From Pythium myriotylum (lineage: Eukaryota; Oomycota; Peronosporomycetes; Pythiales; Pythiaceae): a stretch of DNA of 64,000 nt. The stretch is from NCBI GenBank assembly GCA_023091665.1, contig JALJCQ010000003.1:2046001-2110000 (forward strand), written 5' to 3'. Shown one piece after another: positions 10,538-21,700 of the stretch. A program made the position numbers and the translations under genes. Under the pieces are notes generated by a model that saw only the letters and a list, made by a program, of their open reading frames with translations, had not been told where the DNA came from and made no database searches. Positions within the stretch are counted from its first letter, which is position 1. Each line of letters opens with the position of its first letter.

Positions 10538-12205
10538 ATGCGCTGGACGTTCCCGCTGCTCTCCCTCGCCGCGATGGGGCGCGCCGCCGCGCAGTCCTCG
10601 AGCGGCTCCGGCAGCTCATTCACGATTGACGAGCCGACCGTCGAAGTCTCGTGCCTCAACACGGCCGCGGCGTTCCTCTGGAGCGATGCCAACGTGACCA
10701 TGTGCGCCGAGCAGGTCGGCATCAACTTCACCGAGCTCACGGAGGCGCTCTCGGACGCCAACGCGAGCAGCGCGTGCTCGAACGCGCGCTGCTACGGCGT
10801 CTACAAGTCGGTGGTGAACCTCAACCTCCAGAGCGACTGCGTTGTGGGCAATAACATTCTACTGCTGGGCGGCGCCATCGACATCATGGCGCGCTCGGCC
10901 TACTGCGTGGACAATAGTTCGTTCGACTACAACTACAACTACAGCGCGGTTTCCAACAACTCATCCGGCTCGAACGCGTCCTCGGGCTTCTCCGACGTCA
11001 TCTCGTCGCCCGCGGCGCAGAGCACGAGCGACTCGAACAAGACGCGCATCGTGACGATCGTCTGCATCACGGTCGGCGTGCTCGTGGCGTTCACGATCGT
11101 CGTGGTCGCAGTGGCCTGGTACAAGCGCCAGAGCATGCGTGAGCTGCGCGCCGCGTATGCGGATCCGTTCGTCGTGGTCAAGCCCAACACGGGCGGTGGC
11201 GGTGGCGGCTTCGGTCTCGCCGCTCTCCGACGCGAGCACAACGACTCGCACAACACGACCGACACGACGTCGAGTGACGAAGTGTCGCTGCAGCCACTGC
11301 CGCAGTCGGCGCTTCCGAACTCGCTCTGGAACGACGAGGAGCTGCTGGCGCGATACATGCGCGCTGAAGACATCGAGGACATCCACATCATCGGCAATGG
11401 TGGCCACGGCATCGTGTTCCTCGTGCGCCACCGCGGCAGCCGCCTGCTCGCGTCCAAGCGCCTCGTGCTCGAGCACCTCACGCGCGAGAAGACGCGCTTG
11501 TTCATCGCCGAGATCAAGCTCGTGGCCAAGCTCGAGCATCCGTGCATCGTACAGTTCGTGGGCGCCGCGTGGACGACGGAATCCGATTTGCAGGCGCTCT
11601 TCGAGTACATGCCCAACGGCGATCTCTGCACGTACTTGGCCAAGACCAGCCAGCAGGACGAACGCGAAAGCTGGGACCTCATGAAGATCCAGATCGCCAT
11701 GGACGTGGCCGAGGCGCTCGTCTACGTGCACTCGTTCGCGCCGCCGCTCGTGCACCGCGATCTCAAGTCGCGCAACGTGCTGCTCGGCGAAGACATGCGT
11801 GCCAAGCTCACCGACTTCGGCGTCTCGCGCTACTACTCGCGCAACCACACGATGACCACGGGCGTGGGCACGAGTCGATGGCTCGCGCCCGAGGTCATCA
11901 CCGGCGGCGGCGAGTACGACGAGAAGTGCGACATCTACTCGCTCGGCATGGTTCTCTCCGAGCTCGACACGCACCGCCTGCCGTTCGCAGGCGTGCGCAT
12001 GCCCTCGGGCAACCCGATGCCTGAGATGCACGTCGTGCAAATGGTGAGCCAGGGTCGCCTGCAGCCGACGTTCCGTCCGACGTGTCCCGAGAGCCTCCGT
12101 GATATCGCGCTGCGATGCGCGGCGTTCAACCCGAAGGACCGCCCGAGCGCGATCGAAGTGTCGTACGTGCTGCGGACCATCGCCAAGAAGGAGTTTGGTC
12201 TGTGA
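10538..12205 (+). CDS. RLK1: divergent six-Cys receptor-like kinase (TKL)
   Basis: 555 aa, single exon. The ATG at 10538 (MRWTFPLLSLAAM) is chosen because it opens a signal peptide; the frame upstream has only a GTG start. The ectodomain has six cysteines spaced 16-23-4-15-21, many N-glycosylation sites and a Ser/Asn stalk. A membrane segment lies at about residues 169-197, followed by a poly-Gly linker, and a kinase at about 273-551. Kinase landmarks are present: glycine loop GNGGHG, Lys in LLASK, HRDLKSRN, DFG and APE. It is the outlier of the family: it lacks the YGEVYRGTY and LLPERR motifs shared by the other members, and the residue after the sixth Cys is not Phe. It stands 15 kb from the cluster. 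Known biology: TKL kinases with membrane anchors are expanded in oomycetes. Ligand unknown. Confidence 0.9.
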   Translation: MRWTFPLLSLAAMGRAAAQSSSGSGSSFTIDEPTVEVSCLNTAAAFLWSDANVTMCAEQVGINFTELTEALSDANASSACSNARCYGVYKSVVNLNLQSDCVVGNNILLLGGAIDIMARSAYCVDNSSFDYNYNYSAVSNNSSGSNASSGFSDVISSPAAQSTSDSNKTRIVTIVCITVGVLVAFTIVVVAVAWYKRQSMRELRAAYADPFVVVKPNTGGGGGGFGLAALRREHNDSHNTTDTTSSDEVSLQPLPQSALPNSLWNDEELLARYMRAEDIEDIHIIGNGGHGIVFLVRHRGSRLLASKRLVLEHLTREKTRLFIAEIKLVAKLEHPCIVQFVGAAWTTESDLQALFEYMPNGDLCTYLAKTSQQDERESWDLMKIQIAMDVAEALVYVHSFAPPLVHRDLKSRNVLLGEDMRAKLTDFGVSRYYSRNHTMTTGVGTSRWLAPEVITGGGEYDEKCDIYSLGMVLSELDTHRLPFAGVRMPSGNPMPEMHVVQMVSQGRLQPTFRPTCPESLRDIALRCAAFNPKDRPSAIEVSYVLRTIAKKEFGL

Positions 12206-12586
12206 GAGCACGCTTAGTGTTTAGTGGGTTAGTGATTCATAACTTATGTGCAGCTGAAATCGAGACGAAGATCATGCAGTTGGAGTCTGGTGCTTGTTCT
12301 CTACGATCGCTTAGTCCTTTACTGCTAGTAGTAGTCGATTTGGTGTGGCCTACCGCAACACGTAGAGTTGGGGAGCTTCAGTGTCCTACGAGAGGTCTTA
12401 ATACGAAGTTGGCTTGTTTTGTGAGGACAGGCTGTTGGCAGTGATACTACTGGAAATGACATCAACCACAACGATCGATTCAGCTCTTTTTACTTGGACC
12501 TCTGAATCTTAGACCGAGATAGCGTGTGATTTCAATGCGATCGTGCCTCGGCGCGAAGAGAGTCTCTCCATTAGCCCTGCTTATGC
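12206..12586. other. convergent 3' flanks of RLK1 and the M13 pseudogene
   Basis: 381 bp between two stop codons that face each other. No gene or notable repeat seen. Confidence 0.6.
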
Positions 12587-14637
12587 CTACGTCTGCCAGA
12601 CCTTGCACTTGGTCGTCGGGTTCATCTTGCTGCCTGGCTTGCACTTGAACGTGTTCGCGAACACGTCGCTGTTCATCGCGACGCCGTTCACGCGCCACAT
12701 GCCGGGCGAATGCACATCTGAGAGCTGCTGGTTGAGAGCCTCGTCGCGAATCTTGTTGCACCACACTTGACCGAAGGACACAAAGAAAAGCTTGTCGGCT
12801 TCGTCGTCCGTCACACTATTTCTGTTAAACTTCGCGCCACTCTCGAGCCACGCGTGGTACGCATCGAACGAGAGGCTCACACCGCCATTATCAGCAATGT
12901 TCTCGCCGAGCGTGAGGTTCCCGTCGACATATCCGACGATCTTGCCGCTGTTCCCAACAGCACCGAACTTGCTGTACTGCTCTTCCATGCAAGTCGCGCG
13001 GGACTCGAACTCCTTGGCGGTAGCCTCGCTCCACCAATCGCGGAAGTTTCCAGATGCGTCGTAGTACCGGCCAGAGCCTTCGAACCCATGTATGAGCTCG
13101 TTGCCGATCACGGCGCCGATGGCACCAAAGTTTTGAGCCGGGTGAGCGCTCTCGTTGAACATGGGCGGCTGCAGAATAGCGGCGGGGAGCACGAGTTGGT
13201 TCTTGAGCGCCGAGTAGTACGCGTTGATGGTCGCAGCCGAGACGTCCCACTCGGTTCGGTCGACAGGTTTGGCGATCTTGGCCAGGTTGTCGGACCAGTC
13301 GTTGTTCCAAATGGCCTGCATGTTGGCGAAGTAGTCATCGCGGGTCAGCACGAACGGGTAGCTTCTCTTCTGTGTCGAGCGGCGATGAGATTGGCGACCT
13401 TGGAGAGCTTCGCGTAGGCTGCTCCACGCGTCGCGTCGTCGATCCACGCGAGTTTTCCCAAGTGGTCGCCCATAGCCTGCTCGATGGCGTTGACCATGAC
13501 ACGCACGTTCTCTTCGTGGTCTTCGTCGAATTTCTCCAGGAAATAGTAGTCGCCTATGAGCTCTGGGAGTTGGTTAATCAGTGAGTTCGTGCACACCAGC
13601 TCGCGTGGTTCAGAAGCCTCGAATCCATTCAACGCTGCGTCGAAGAAGTCGAAGCGAGCTTGAAGGAAGTCCTTCCCGAGCAACTCGCTGTACGTGCTCG
13701 CGTAGAGAAATGAGTAGTAGGTCTTGAGTTCTTGAACGTCCGCCGAGTTGAAAAGTTGTTCGGCGCGGTCCATGAAAGGGAGTGAGTTGAAAAGCACTTT
13801 GGAGTCCTTCGTGAGACTCGATTTGTCGAGAAGATGGAAACCCTCCGTCATCGCTTGGAACGTGAGCGGGTATTTGGTCGCCGCCTCACTGTACGTAAGC
13901 GAGTAGTACTGGTCAAGCTCGTCGTCCGTCGGCAGGATCTCGGCCAGTTTGGTTTCAAACTTGATCACGATGTCTTCGACATGCTTTAAATCCACGCAGC
14001 CAGCAACTTTCTGTTGTCCGTCCTTGCTTTCTCCGTTCAAGTTGATCCCGGAGAGTGTGATAATCGTCGAGATGAACTTGCGGAACGGCTCCTCGATACG
14101 CGCAAACGCCGAACTGTCGAGGTAGTAGGACGGGTCGGGTAGCACGAAGCCCGCGCTACCGATGTAGAGCGCATTTGTCTCGGTACGGCTGCTGTCAGGA
14201 GCCACTGAGGTGCCAGTAAAGAGGGACGGGCCGATGGAACCAAGTTCTCCAGCCAGTTTGGCCATGTCGGTCTTGTTCGTGACAGCAGCAATCCGAGCCA
14301 GATCTCTCTGGAGCGGCTTGTTGCCCTGAGCAGTGAGAGCATCCATCCCCATGCACGAGTCCCAGAATTCTCCGATCAGTGGCTTGTTCTCCTTGGCAAT
14401 CGATCGGATCGCAGCTGCGTTGCGCGTGTTGATCCCGTTGAACGAGTACGTATACCAACCGACGTCAGCAGCGAGCGCGAAGTTCTTGACCCAGTTCCCG
14501 CACGTATACTGGTAAAAGTCCTCGCACGGGTCAGCGGTCGTATCCATGAGTGCTGTAACTTCGACAGGAAATGCCGCTTGGGTCGGAGCAGAAGCAAGCG
14601 CCGCAGCGGCAATCGAGGCTCGGACGAAGATCTTCAT
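12587..14637 (-). pseudogene. M13 metallopeptidase copy A: frameshifted and zinc-ligand mutant
   Basis: Neprilysin-like secreted peptidase relic. The ATG at 14637 opens a signal peptide and the first frame runs to 13345. The homology continues in a second frame from about 13380 to 12587, ending in CKVWQT. Aligned with the intact paralogue at 19296-21344, one base is missing near 13377-13385 (after AKLSKVANLI). Adding it back gives 683 residues, against 682 for the paralogue, so an intron is not needed. The zinc motif reads NELIH where M13 enzymes have HExxH, so the first zinc-binding His is lost. NAYY, the ENIAD third-ligand motif and the C-terminal CxxW are kept. The unspliced, unshifted product would be 430 residues without a catalytic site. 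A sequencing error could explain the frameshift but not the His-to-Asn change. Confidence 0.88.
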
Positions 14638-15534
14638 CCAGACAAGAGAAGGCGAGTTGGTGGGCCGTCAGAGGTCGGAGGAAAATATAGGAATGAGAAA
14701 ATGGTGGTCGCTCGAGAGAAGTCGAAATCCCATTCTCATGGGATGCAATGTGGGGCACCTTCAGGCAGGTTGGCACCCACTAATCCCAACAACACCGAGC
14801 ACTCGCGTGGTTGTCTGTTTGTGGTTCAGTGTGAAAACTGCGTGGTTCAGTATATCAGACCATGCAGGAAGCTCACCACGATTGCGCCTGAGCCGAGCCA
14901 CACCGTCGCCTACTTGTCGAGACAGGAAGACGAATCCGTACGTGGGTTTTGTGGGCCACCAGACCGATCATGAGCATCTACGTGTCTCCGGACTCAACAT
15001 TTCAATGAGCGGTTGCTTTGTCACGTGATCCCCGTGCGAGATTTCGATGCAATGGAAAGAATCTCCGAAATCTGTCGCAGTCTTCCTCCATAGTTGAAGT
15101 TTGAGCCAACGGCTGAGATGGGGGGCGTTGGTATGGCTGCTTTCTTGATAACAAAGACCTTTATCGAGCGTTTAGCTTGGAAGTGAATGTGCTCTTGTTG
15201 GAGTCTGAAACGGTCTGTGCATAATGCACTCCACCTGGCTGTTCGAGAGGTTTGATGGACTCCAATGGCCCGCACCGGGAACATCGTTCCATAGCGCCAG
15301 ATCAATTTGAACTTCCGGGCGCAAAGCACGCGCATGGCGACCTTGACGGCGGCGAGCTCCTTTTTTTGCAATAGTGTGAGGAAGATTGGGGTGGTCACGA
15401 AGGGTTCCTAGGTCTCTATTTCCATCTCTTCGACTCTGCCGCTCATTGGTCAGATAAACTTGGCTCGGAGTGTGCATGACGCTCGCAGTGTCAAGCTGTT
15501 CTGAGTGTGCGCACCAGCGACTCGAACGAGAAAG
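14638..15534. other. divergent intergenic region between M13 copy A and kinesin
   Basis: About 900 bp containing both promoters. Several short frames are present with no recognisable domain. Confidence 0.5.
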
Positions 15535-18283
15535 ATGGAGGAGTCGAGCCGCCGGGCGAGTCTACCGGCGTCGCTGCCTAGCGCCGAGATGACCAACATC
15601 AAGGTTTTCTGCCGACTTCGACAACAGAATCAGCTTGAGAAACGAGAAGGTGCCGTGAAATGGTGAGTTACGCCCTCTTTTGTATGCCGCGAGGGGGGCT
15701 TAATGCTGTCGAGCGCAGTTCGACTGTCTTGGATGGCCGGACCATGTTCCTTCGCAACGAGCGGTGCGACGTGGACGAGATCCGCTGCACTTTTGACCGC
15801 GTCTTCGACACACAGTCCACGCAGCAAGAAGTCTACGAGCACACAGCCAAGCCTATCGTGCAGGAGTTCCTCCAAGGCTACAACTGGTGAGCTTCTCCAC
15901 TGCATATGTAAGTGAAGACGACTCTCACAGTATCTCCAACAGCACAATCTTCGCGTATGGACAGACAGGCTCGGGCAAGACACACACGATTCTCGGCCCG
16001 AAAGACGGTGTGCTGGGCAAGATCGAGGACGAAGGCATCATCTCTCGCGCGGTGCGAGATCTCTTCCGGTCCGTTGAAGCCACGACGGCGGCCAACCGCG
16101 ACATCAAAATCGAACTAACTGCATCATTTGTGGAGATCTACATGGAGCAAATACGCGACCTTCTCGTTCCCAGTGGCTCGGCGATGCCTGTCGGTGGGCT
16201 CAAGATCCGCGAAAACGTTCAGCGGGGCGTGTACATCGAGGACATGAGCCAAGTGCCTTGTCCAAACGAAGCGGCGATGCTCGAGGTCGTCAAGACCGGT
16301 ACGCTGAACCGCTCCGTATCGTCGACGCGAATGAACAAAGACTCGAGTCGAAGCCACTGCATTCTCATGATCAGTGCAACGCGCAAAGAGATGCGAGGTA
16401 CCGTGGTAAAGAAGTCCACTATGTATATCGTCGATCTGGCAGGCTCCGAGTTTGTCAACAAGACAAACGCGAGTGGGAAAGTGCTCCAGGAAGCGAAAGC
16501 CATCAACAAGTCCCTCTCAGCGCTCAGCAACGTGATCAAAGCTCTCGTCGAGGGCAAGAAACACGTACCATACCGCGATTCGAAGCTCACTCGGCTGCTC
16601 CAAGATTCGCTCGGCGGCAGCGCCAAGACCTGCCTGATCCTCGCGGCCTCATGCAGCTCATACAACATGCCGGAAACCATCTCGACGCTTCGTTTCGGGC
16701 TACGAGCCAAAGAAATCAAGAACCCCGTCGCGCTCAAGCATAGTGAGAGCGGTGGCGGTAGCGGGGGCATTTTCAAAGAGCTCTACCAGCAGGCGATGGA
16801 AGACATCGAGGATAAGAACAAGAAGATCGACGAACTGCAGCATCTCTTGGCACAAGCGTACGAGGCTGCAGCAGTTACAACAGCTGGGGATGCCCCGGAG
16901 TACTCAGAGACGACTTGCGAGGAACAAGAAGAGTCTTCTTACGAGGCCGTATTCGTGGATCCAGTCAATACCCTAGAGTCAGGAGTCCAAGGCAATGGTG
17001 ATGATGAGCCTGGTGGTGTGAATCCAAGCGCTGGCCAAGAAATAGAAGAAGAGGAAGACCGCGAGCTTGGCGAAGACGAAGAAGAAATGATGCAAGCGCG
17101 AGAGCAGTTCTTCACCGACTTGGAGCTGGCGAATCAGCGACTTCGCGAGGAAAATGCTCGCCTTTTCAACGTGCTCGAAGCTCTCGAGAACCAGCTCGAA
17201 CAGATTCACATCAAAACGACTGGCACCGGAGGTCAGTTCCTCAGCTTGAAGGCCAGCGACAGTTCTGAGGATGCCCATGCCGTGACGCTCAAGATGTGGC
17301 TGGAGAGTGAGTCGTGGCGACAACTGAACGACTCGCCGACTGTCGATGTGGATCCACCCAGTGGTCAGACGTCAGGTGAGGACTCACGTTCCACAGCGTC
17401 TACGTCTGCTGAAGACAAGCCCCAGACTGCAGCATGCAATGGCGACTCCTCGCCCACGTGTATGCATCGCGTGGATGCTGAAGCTCTTTCTCGGCAGATT
17501 GTCGAGCTCAAGCTGCAGCTCCACTACCTGAATGAAAGCACCAAACAGTCACTCGACGGTGAGCAGTACGTCATCGTCCTGGAGAACGCCAAGCTCAAGA
17601 CGCGCATCGAAGAGCTCGAGTTCCACGCAAACCTCAGCAACGTACGGTGTAATCAGCTCGAGATGAAGAATCGCGCGTGGGAGACGCGGCTGAGCAACCA
17701 AGAGACCCACATCGCGTGTCTCCAGAACTCGCTTCAAGAGTATCAAGGTCTCTTCAAGCAGCAGATCATCATGTCACAGGAGAAATGTCGTCTGCTCAGC
17801 GACGAACTCGAATTCTACAAGAAGATCTCCAAGCACAACGCCGTCCTCGCCGTTAGCGAGCACGGTGGAGGCAGCGACCACCACGCGAATGGATCACCGT
17901 CGCCAACAAGATCACACTCGTTATCACGCACTCCGAGTCCACACAAACTAGTGGCGACGAGGGCTCCAGCGTCGCCGCGTGCGTCCATAGCCACCACACC
18001 AAGTGCACTGAGCCCGTTCAGTCGCTTGAAGTCTCTAGGCAACTTCTACAAACCCCTACCGAGTGAAGCAGAGGCTGAAATCCCCCTCGTTGTCAAGGCC
18101 CAGCGAATGATCGTCAAGCCCGAGCAGGAAGCTCAGTCACCAGGGAGAAGGAAAGGATTTGAGCTCCCGTTTACAGGACGAGGAGGTGACGCGAAGCCGA
18201 CGCGCACGGCGTCATCTCCTGAGCTTCGCAGCAAGTTGCTGTTTGAGGACTCGCTTTTTTCTCGCTGCGATGCTGAATTATGA
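15535..18283 (+). CDS. kinesin-1-like motor protein, three exons
   Basis: Exons 15535-15662, 15719-15886 and 15943-18283, each intron 56 bp, give 878 aa. It is an N-terminal microtubule motor. Landmarks: NIKVFCRLR at about residue 21, FDRVF, YGQTGSGKT (P-loop, about 104-112), NKDSSRSH (switch I, about 231), DLAGSE (switch II, about 262), YRDSKLTRLLQDSLGG. The motor ends at about residue 350. It is followed by an acidic linker, two coiled-coil stretches (about 480-525 and 610-730) and a Ser/Pro-rich basic tail. The motor resembles conventional kinesin heavy chains in the NGTIFAYGQT region, although the Gly before TIFAYGQ is Cys here, created at the exon 2-3 junction. A second ATG at codon 19 is a possible start. 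The stalk is shorter than in animal KIF5. Confidence 0.92.
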
Positions 18284-19295
18284 GCCTGTAAAGTCGTTCA
18301 GCTCCTTTGGGATAGGTTTGATTCGTACTGGTCTCACAAATCTAAATTATGCAACTTCGTGATTGCGATTGTGTCTGCTGATGGATCTGTTCTCAAGTTC
18401 TTGACAGCAACGAGCCCGTCCACCTCGTCGTGTCAGCTGGCGCTCAGTTAGCCTGGTGGCAGCTGACCTGACAATGAGCGCTGCCAGGCACCTTTCAGCC
18501 TTTTAGCGCCTGGATGACATACCAAAGTCACTCAGTGACGAGACTCGGCCATAGCGAGTGTGGAAGTGGCAATTTGTAGTCAAGTCGAGCAGCAAATCGA
18601 ACTGAAAATGTAACTCGAGAGCCCAATGGTACATGGGAAACACTCGAGTGTTGTCACGCACGTACATCGGCTGGGCCATGCACATTTGCAGTAAACTTTT
18701 TTCTTATGGCGCCCGAGTCATTAGTAATGACGCTTTTGGTCCGCTTGTCGATGGGTAAACTGCGTGATCTACGCAGATTGGGATCAAGATTAGTCCGACT
18801 TCTGATCTGCGCGTCGTGGAGCGCCCATTCTCTGGCTCGGTCGATCGGTCGCTTGGTGGGAACATGCATCGGTCAGGCACCTGGGCAGAACAGATCCAGT
18901 GCCAAGTCTCTCCGTCAGGAAACTTGCTGGAGAGACCACTCAACTGCTACAATTGGAGGACCTAAGAATTACTCTGACAAAGATCTCATCCCGCTTGAAT
19001 TCATACTTTTGGGAGCGAAGGCGCGACATCCACGATGAAGAAGCATCACTACTCGATATCGTTGAAGCGCGTCAAGCGTGTCAGCCTGGATCGTGGGTGC
19101 TGAGTGCGTCCCATCCTCGGCTTTCCTCATGGACCGTGCAACTGCTACACACGTGCGTCGGCTCAATCTGAGAACTGGGTTGCCTCGGATCGTCTCCCAG
19201 ATCCCTTGGCCGCCGCGGTGGTCCCTCCTTGGTGTGGGGGCCAACGGCGGGACCGGTCATTCACACATTGGCATCGCGTCGGTCACGTGTACACC
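18284..19295. other. intergenic region kinesin to M13 copy B
   Basis: About 1 kb with no recognisable gene. Its right end holds the M13 copy B promoter. Confidence 0.5.
19257..19270 (+). promoter_or_regulatory. initiator-like element upstream of M13 copy B
   Basis: TCATTCACACATTG lies 26 bp before the start codon. Oomycete initiators commonly read TCAYTYY followed by a CAWTT-type flank; this is a partial match. Confidence 0.3.
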
Positions 19296-21344
19296 ATGAA
19301 GATCCTTCTCTCGGTCTCAGCAGCGACCGTCGTACTGCTGCCTGCAGTCCACGCGGCCTTCCCGTCCTCCGTCTCCTCGCTCATGGACACGACGGCCGAT
19401 CCGTGCGACGATTTCTACCAGTACGCATGCGGCAACTGGGTCAAGAACTTCACGCTGCCAGACGACCGTGGCAACTTTGAGTACTCGTGGAGCTCGGTGT
19501 ACGAGCGTGGCATTAATGTGATCCAGGACATCGTCAAAGAAGACTGGCCGATCGTCGGCGAGCTCTGGGATTCCTGCATGGCGCTCGACGCCATGTCTGC
19601 GCTTGGTAACAAGCCACTCCAAAAGGATCTCAGTCGTATCGCGGCGACGAGTAGCAAGAAGGACCTTTCCAAGCTAGCCGGAGAGCTCGGCACGATTGGT
19701 CCGTCGCTGATCACGGGACCAAGCATTGGAATTGACTATTTCAACGCCAAGATCTACGCACTGTACACCGGCAGCCCGTACTCGGTTCTCCCAAACTGGT
19801 CATTTTACCGCGATGAACAAAACTTCGCTGGCCTGGAGACGGCTTTCCGGCGATACATCTCCACGATCGTCAAGCTCGCGGGCATTAACTCGAACCCCAA
19901 TGGACAGCAAGGCCAACAGGGCGGCTCGGTGTCCGTGGACACCAAGTACATTGAGGATTTGGTCATCGACTTCGAGAAGAAGCTCGCGTTTATCCAAGTG
20001 TTGGAAGTGGAGAACGGCCCGCACTCGGTCACGTACAGCGAGGCGGCAGCGAAATGGCCGCTCACGTTCGAGAGCATGACCAAGGGCTTTGGATTGCTTG
20101 AGAAGTCTCCGTTCACCGTGGACTCGATCGTGTACGTCGACTCGACCCAGTTCATGGACCGCGCGGAGAAGCTCTTCAGCGATGCCAACTTGAAGGACCT
20201 CAAGCTCTACTACTCGTTCCTCTACGCGAACGCGTACGCGCGGTACCTCGGCGATGCGTTTGTGCAGGCTCGTTTCGAGTTCTTTGACCAGTTCCTTTCG
20301 GGTCTCGCTGCTCGTGCGCCTCGCGTGCGTGCGTGTTCGTTCTACCAGACCGATATCCTCCCTGATCTCATCGGCAAGTATTACTTCCTCAAGATGTTCG
20401 ACACGGACCGCGAGAAGAACGTGCAGGCCATGGTCGATGCCGTCGAAGTGACGATGGAAGACCACTTGAGCAAGGTCACATGGCTCGACGAGGCCACGCG
20501 CCAAGCCGCCAAGCAGAAACTCTCCAAGGTCACCAATCTCATCGGTCACTCGACGCAGAAGAAGAGCTATCCGTTCGTACTCACCCGTGACAACTTCTTC
20601 GCAAACGTGCAGACGATCTGGACTGCCAACTGGAACAAGAACCTCGCACGTCTGCTCCAGCCGGTCGACCACACCGAGTGGGCTATCTCTGCTGCAACCG
20701 TCAACGCCTTTTACTACCCGCTCGAAAACAAAATGGTCTTCTCGGCAGCGATTCTTCAGCCGCCATTCTACAACGTGAGCTCGCATCCAGCGCAGAAGTT
20801 TGGCGCGATCGGCCAGCTCATTGGCCACGAGCTCACGCACGGCTTCGACAGCTCCGGGCGCCACTTCGACGGCGATGGCAATCGTCGTGAGTGGTGGACG
20901 CCGACGTCGGCGGACGAGTTCGAGAAGCGCGCAACGTGCCTCAAGGAACAGTACAACGCGTTCCCCGTCGTCGGCGACGGCGGCAAGATCATCGGCCACA
21001 TCGATGGATACAACACGATCACCGAAAACATTGCTGATAACGGTGGGCTCAGCTTGGCATTCGATGCCTACCACAGCTGGCTGAAGAGCGCGCCGGCGTT
21101 TGACAAGACTGGCGTGACCGACGATGAAGCCGATAAACTCTTCTTCGTGTCGTTTGGGCAGAACTGGTGTGTCAAGATCCGCGACGAGTTCCAGAAGCAG
21201 TTGCTGGTCACCGACGTCCACTCGCCGGACCCGTGGCGAGTAAACGGCGTGGCGATGAACAGCGTCAACTTTGCCAAAACCTTCCAGTGCAAGGTCGGAA
21301 GCAAGATGAACCCTGAGAAGAAGTGCGAGCTCTGGCAGACGTAG
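19296..21344 (+). CDS. secreted M13 (neprilysin-like) metallopeptidase, copy B
   Basis: 682 aa, no intron. It is a zinc endopeptidase expected to cleave peptides outside the cell. The ATG at 19296 opens a signal peptide ending near Ala-His-Ala-Ala; the longer open frame upstream lacks a better start. Seen: DTTADPCDDFYQYACGNW (M13 N-terminal signature), NAFYYPL (substrate-binding NAFY), IGHELTHGFD (HExxH), ENIADNGG (third zinc ligand Glu), and the C-terminal CxxW as CELWQT. There is no N-terminal transmembrane anchor beyond the signal, so it is likely soluble, unlike animal neprilysin. It is the intact paralogue of the broken copy at 12587-14637. The two are on opposite strands flanking the kinesin gene. 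Confidence 0.94.
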   Translation: MKILLSVSAATVVLLPAVHAAFPSSVSSLMDTTADPCDDFYQYACGNWVKNFTLPDDRGNFEYSWSSVYERGINVIQDIVKEDWPIVGELWDSCMALDAMSALGNKPLQKDLSRIAATSSKKDLSKLAGELGTIGPSLITGPSIGIDYFNAKIYALYTGSPYSVLPNWSFYRDEQNFAGLETAFRRYISTIVKLAGINSNPNGQQGQQGGSVSVDTKYIEDLVIDFEKKLAFIQVLEVENGPHSVTYSEAAAKWPLTFESMTKGFGLLEKSPFTVDSIVYVDSTQFMDRAEKLFSDANLKDLKLYYSFLYANAYARYLGDAFVQARFEFFDQFLSGLAARAPRVRACSFYQTDILPDLIGKYYFLKMFDTDREKNVQAMVDAVEVTMEDHLSKVTWLDEATRQAAKQKLSKVTNLIGHSTQKKSYPFVLTRDNFFANVQTIWTANWNKNLARLLQPVDHTEWAISAATVNAFYYPLENKMVFSAAILQPPFYNVSSHPAQKFGAIGQLIGHELTHGFDSSGRHFDGDGNRREWWTPTSADEFEKRATCLKEQYNAFPVVGDGGKIIGHIDGYNTITENIADNGGLSLAFDAYHSWLKSAPAFDKTGVTDDEADKLFFVSFGQNWCVKIRDEFQKQLLVTDVHSPDPWRVNGVAMNSVNFAKTFQCKVGSKMNPEKKCELWQT

Positions 21345-21700
21345 GCCCATGCGTATTTGATATTGCTCTGTTCGATTCGTCGGCGACAAGTTGCTTTCTC
21401 TATCATCGGTAATCTCCATAATGTAATCTTCACGTTAGACATGTGTATCCGCGGCTTTGAATGACCCCTCTTCATGTTTTTGCGTTTTGGTTTTGTTGGA
21501 TATCACGCCGTTGCGCATAAGCCACCATTTCCGACGGAAAGCCTTCAGTCGAAACCGGCAGACAATAGCCTTTGTTGAGGTCGAGTCAATCACTTGGTGC
21601 AGTGATCGAACCCCATACTCGGTCTCTGCTGTCGCGATGTCCACTTTGGCACCTGATCCTTAGCGAGAAAAGGAAATCTTATAAAATTGCGATTGATCCA
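21345..21700. other. convergent 3' flanks of M13 copy B and TMP1
   Basis: 356 bp between facing stop codons. No gene seen. Confidence 0.55.

Noticed and set aside
10961..12211. 416-codon minus-strand frame
   Set aside because: Antisense shadow of the RLK1 kinase, rich in His/Arg/Val/Glu as expected for the reverse frame of GC-ending codons.
13300..13460. Intron to explain the frame change in M13 copy A
   Set aside because: Homology to the intact copy is continuous on both sides with a single missing base, leaving no room for an intron.
19800..21419. 539-codon minus-strand frame
   Set aside because: Antisense shadow of M13 copy B; no domain.
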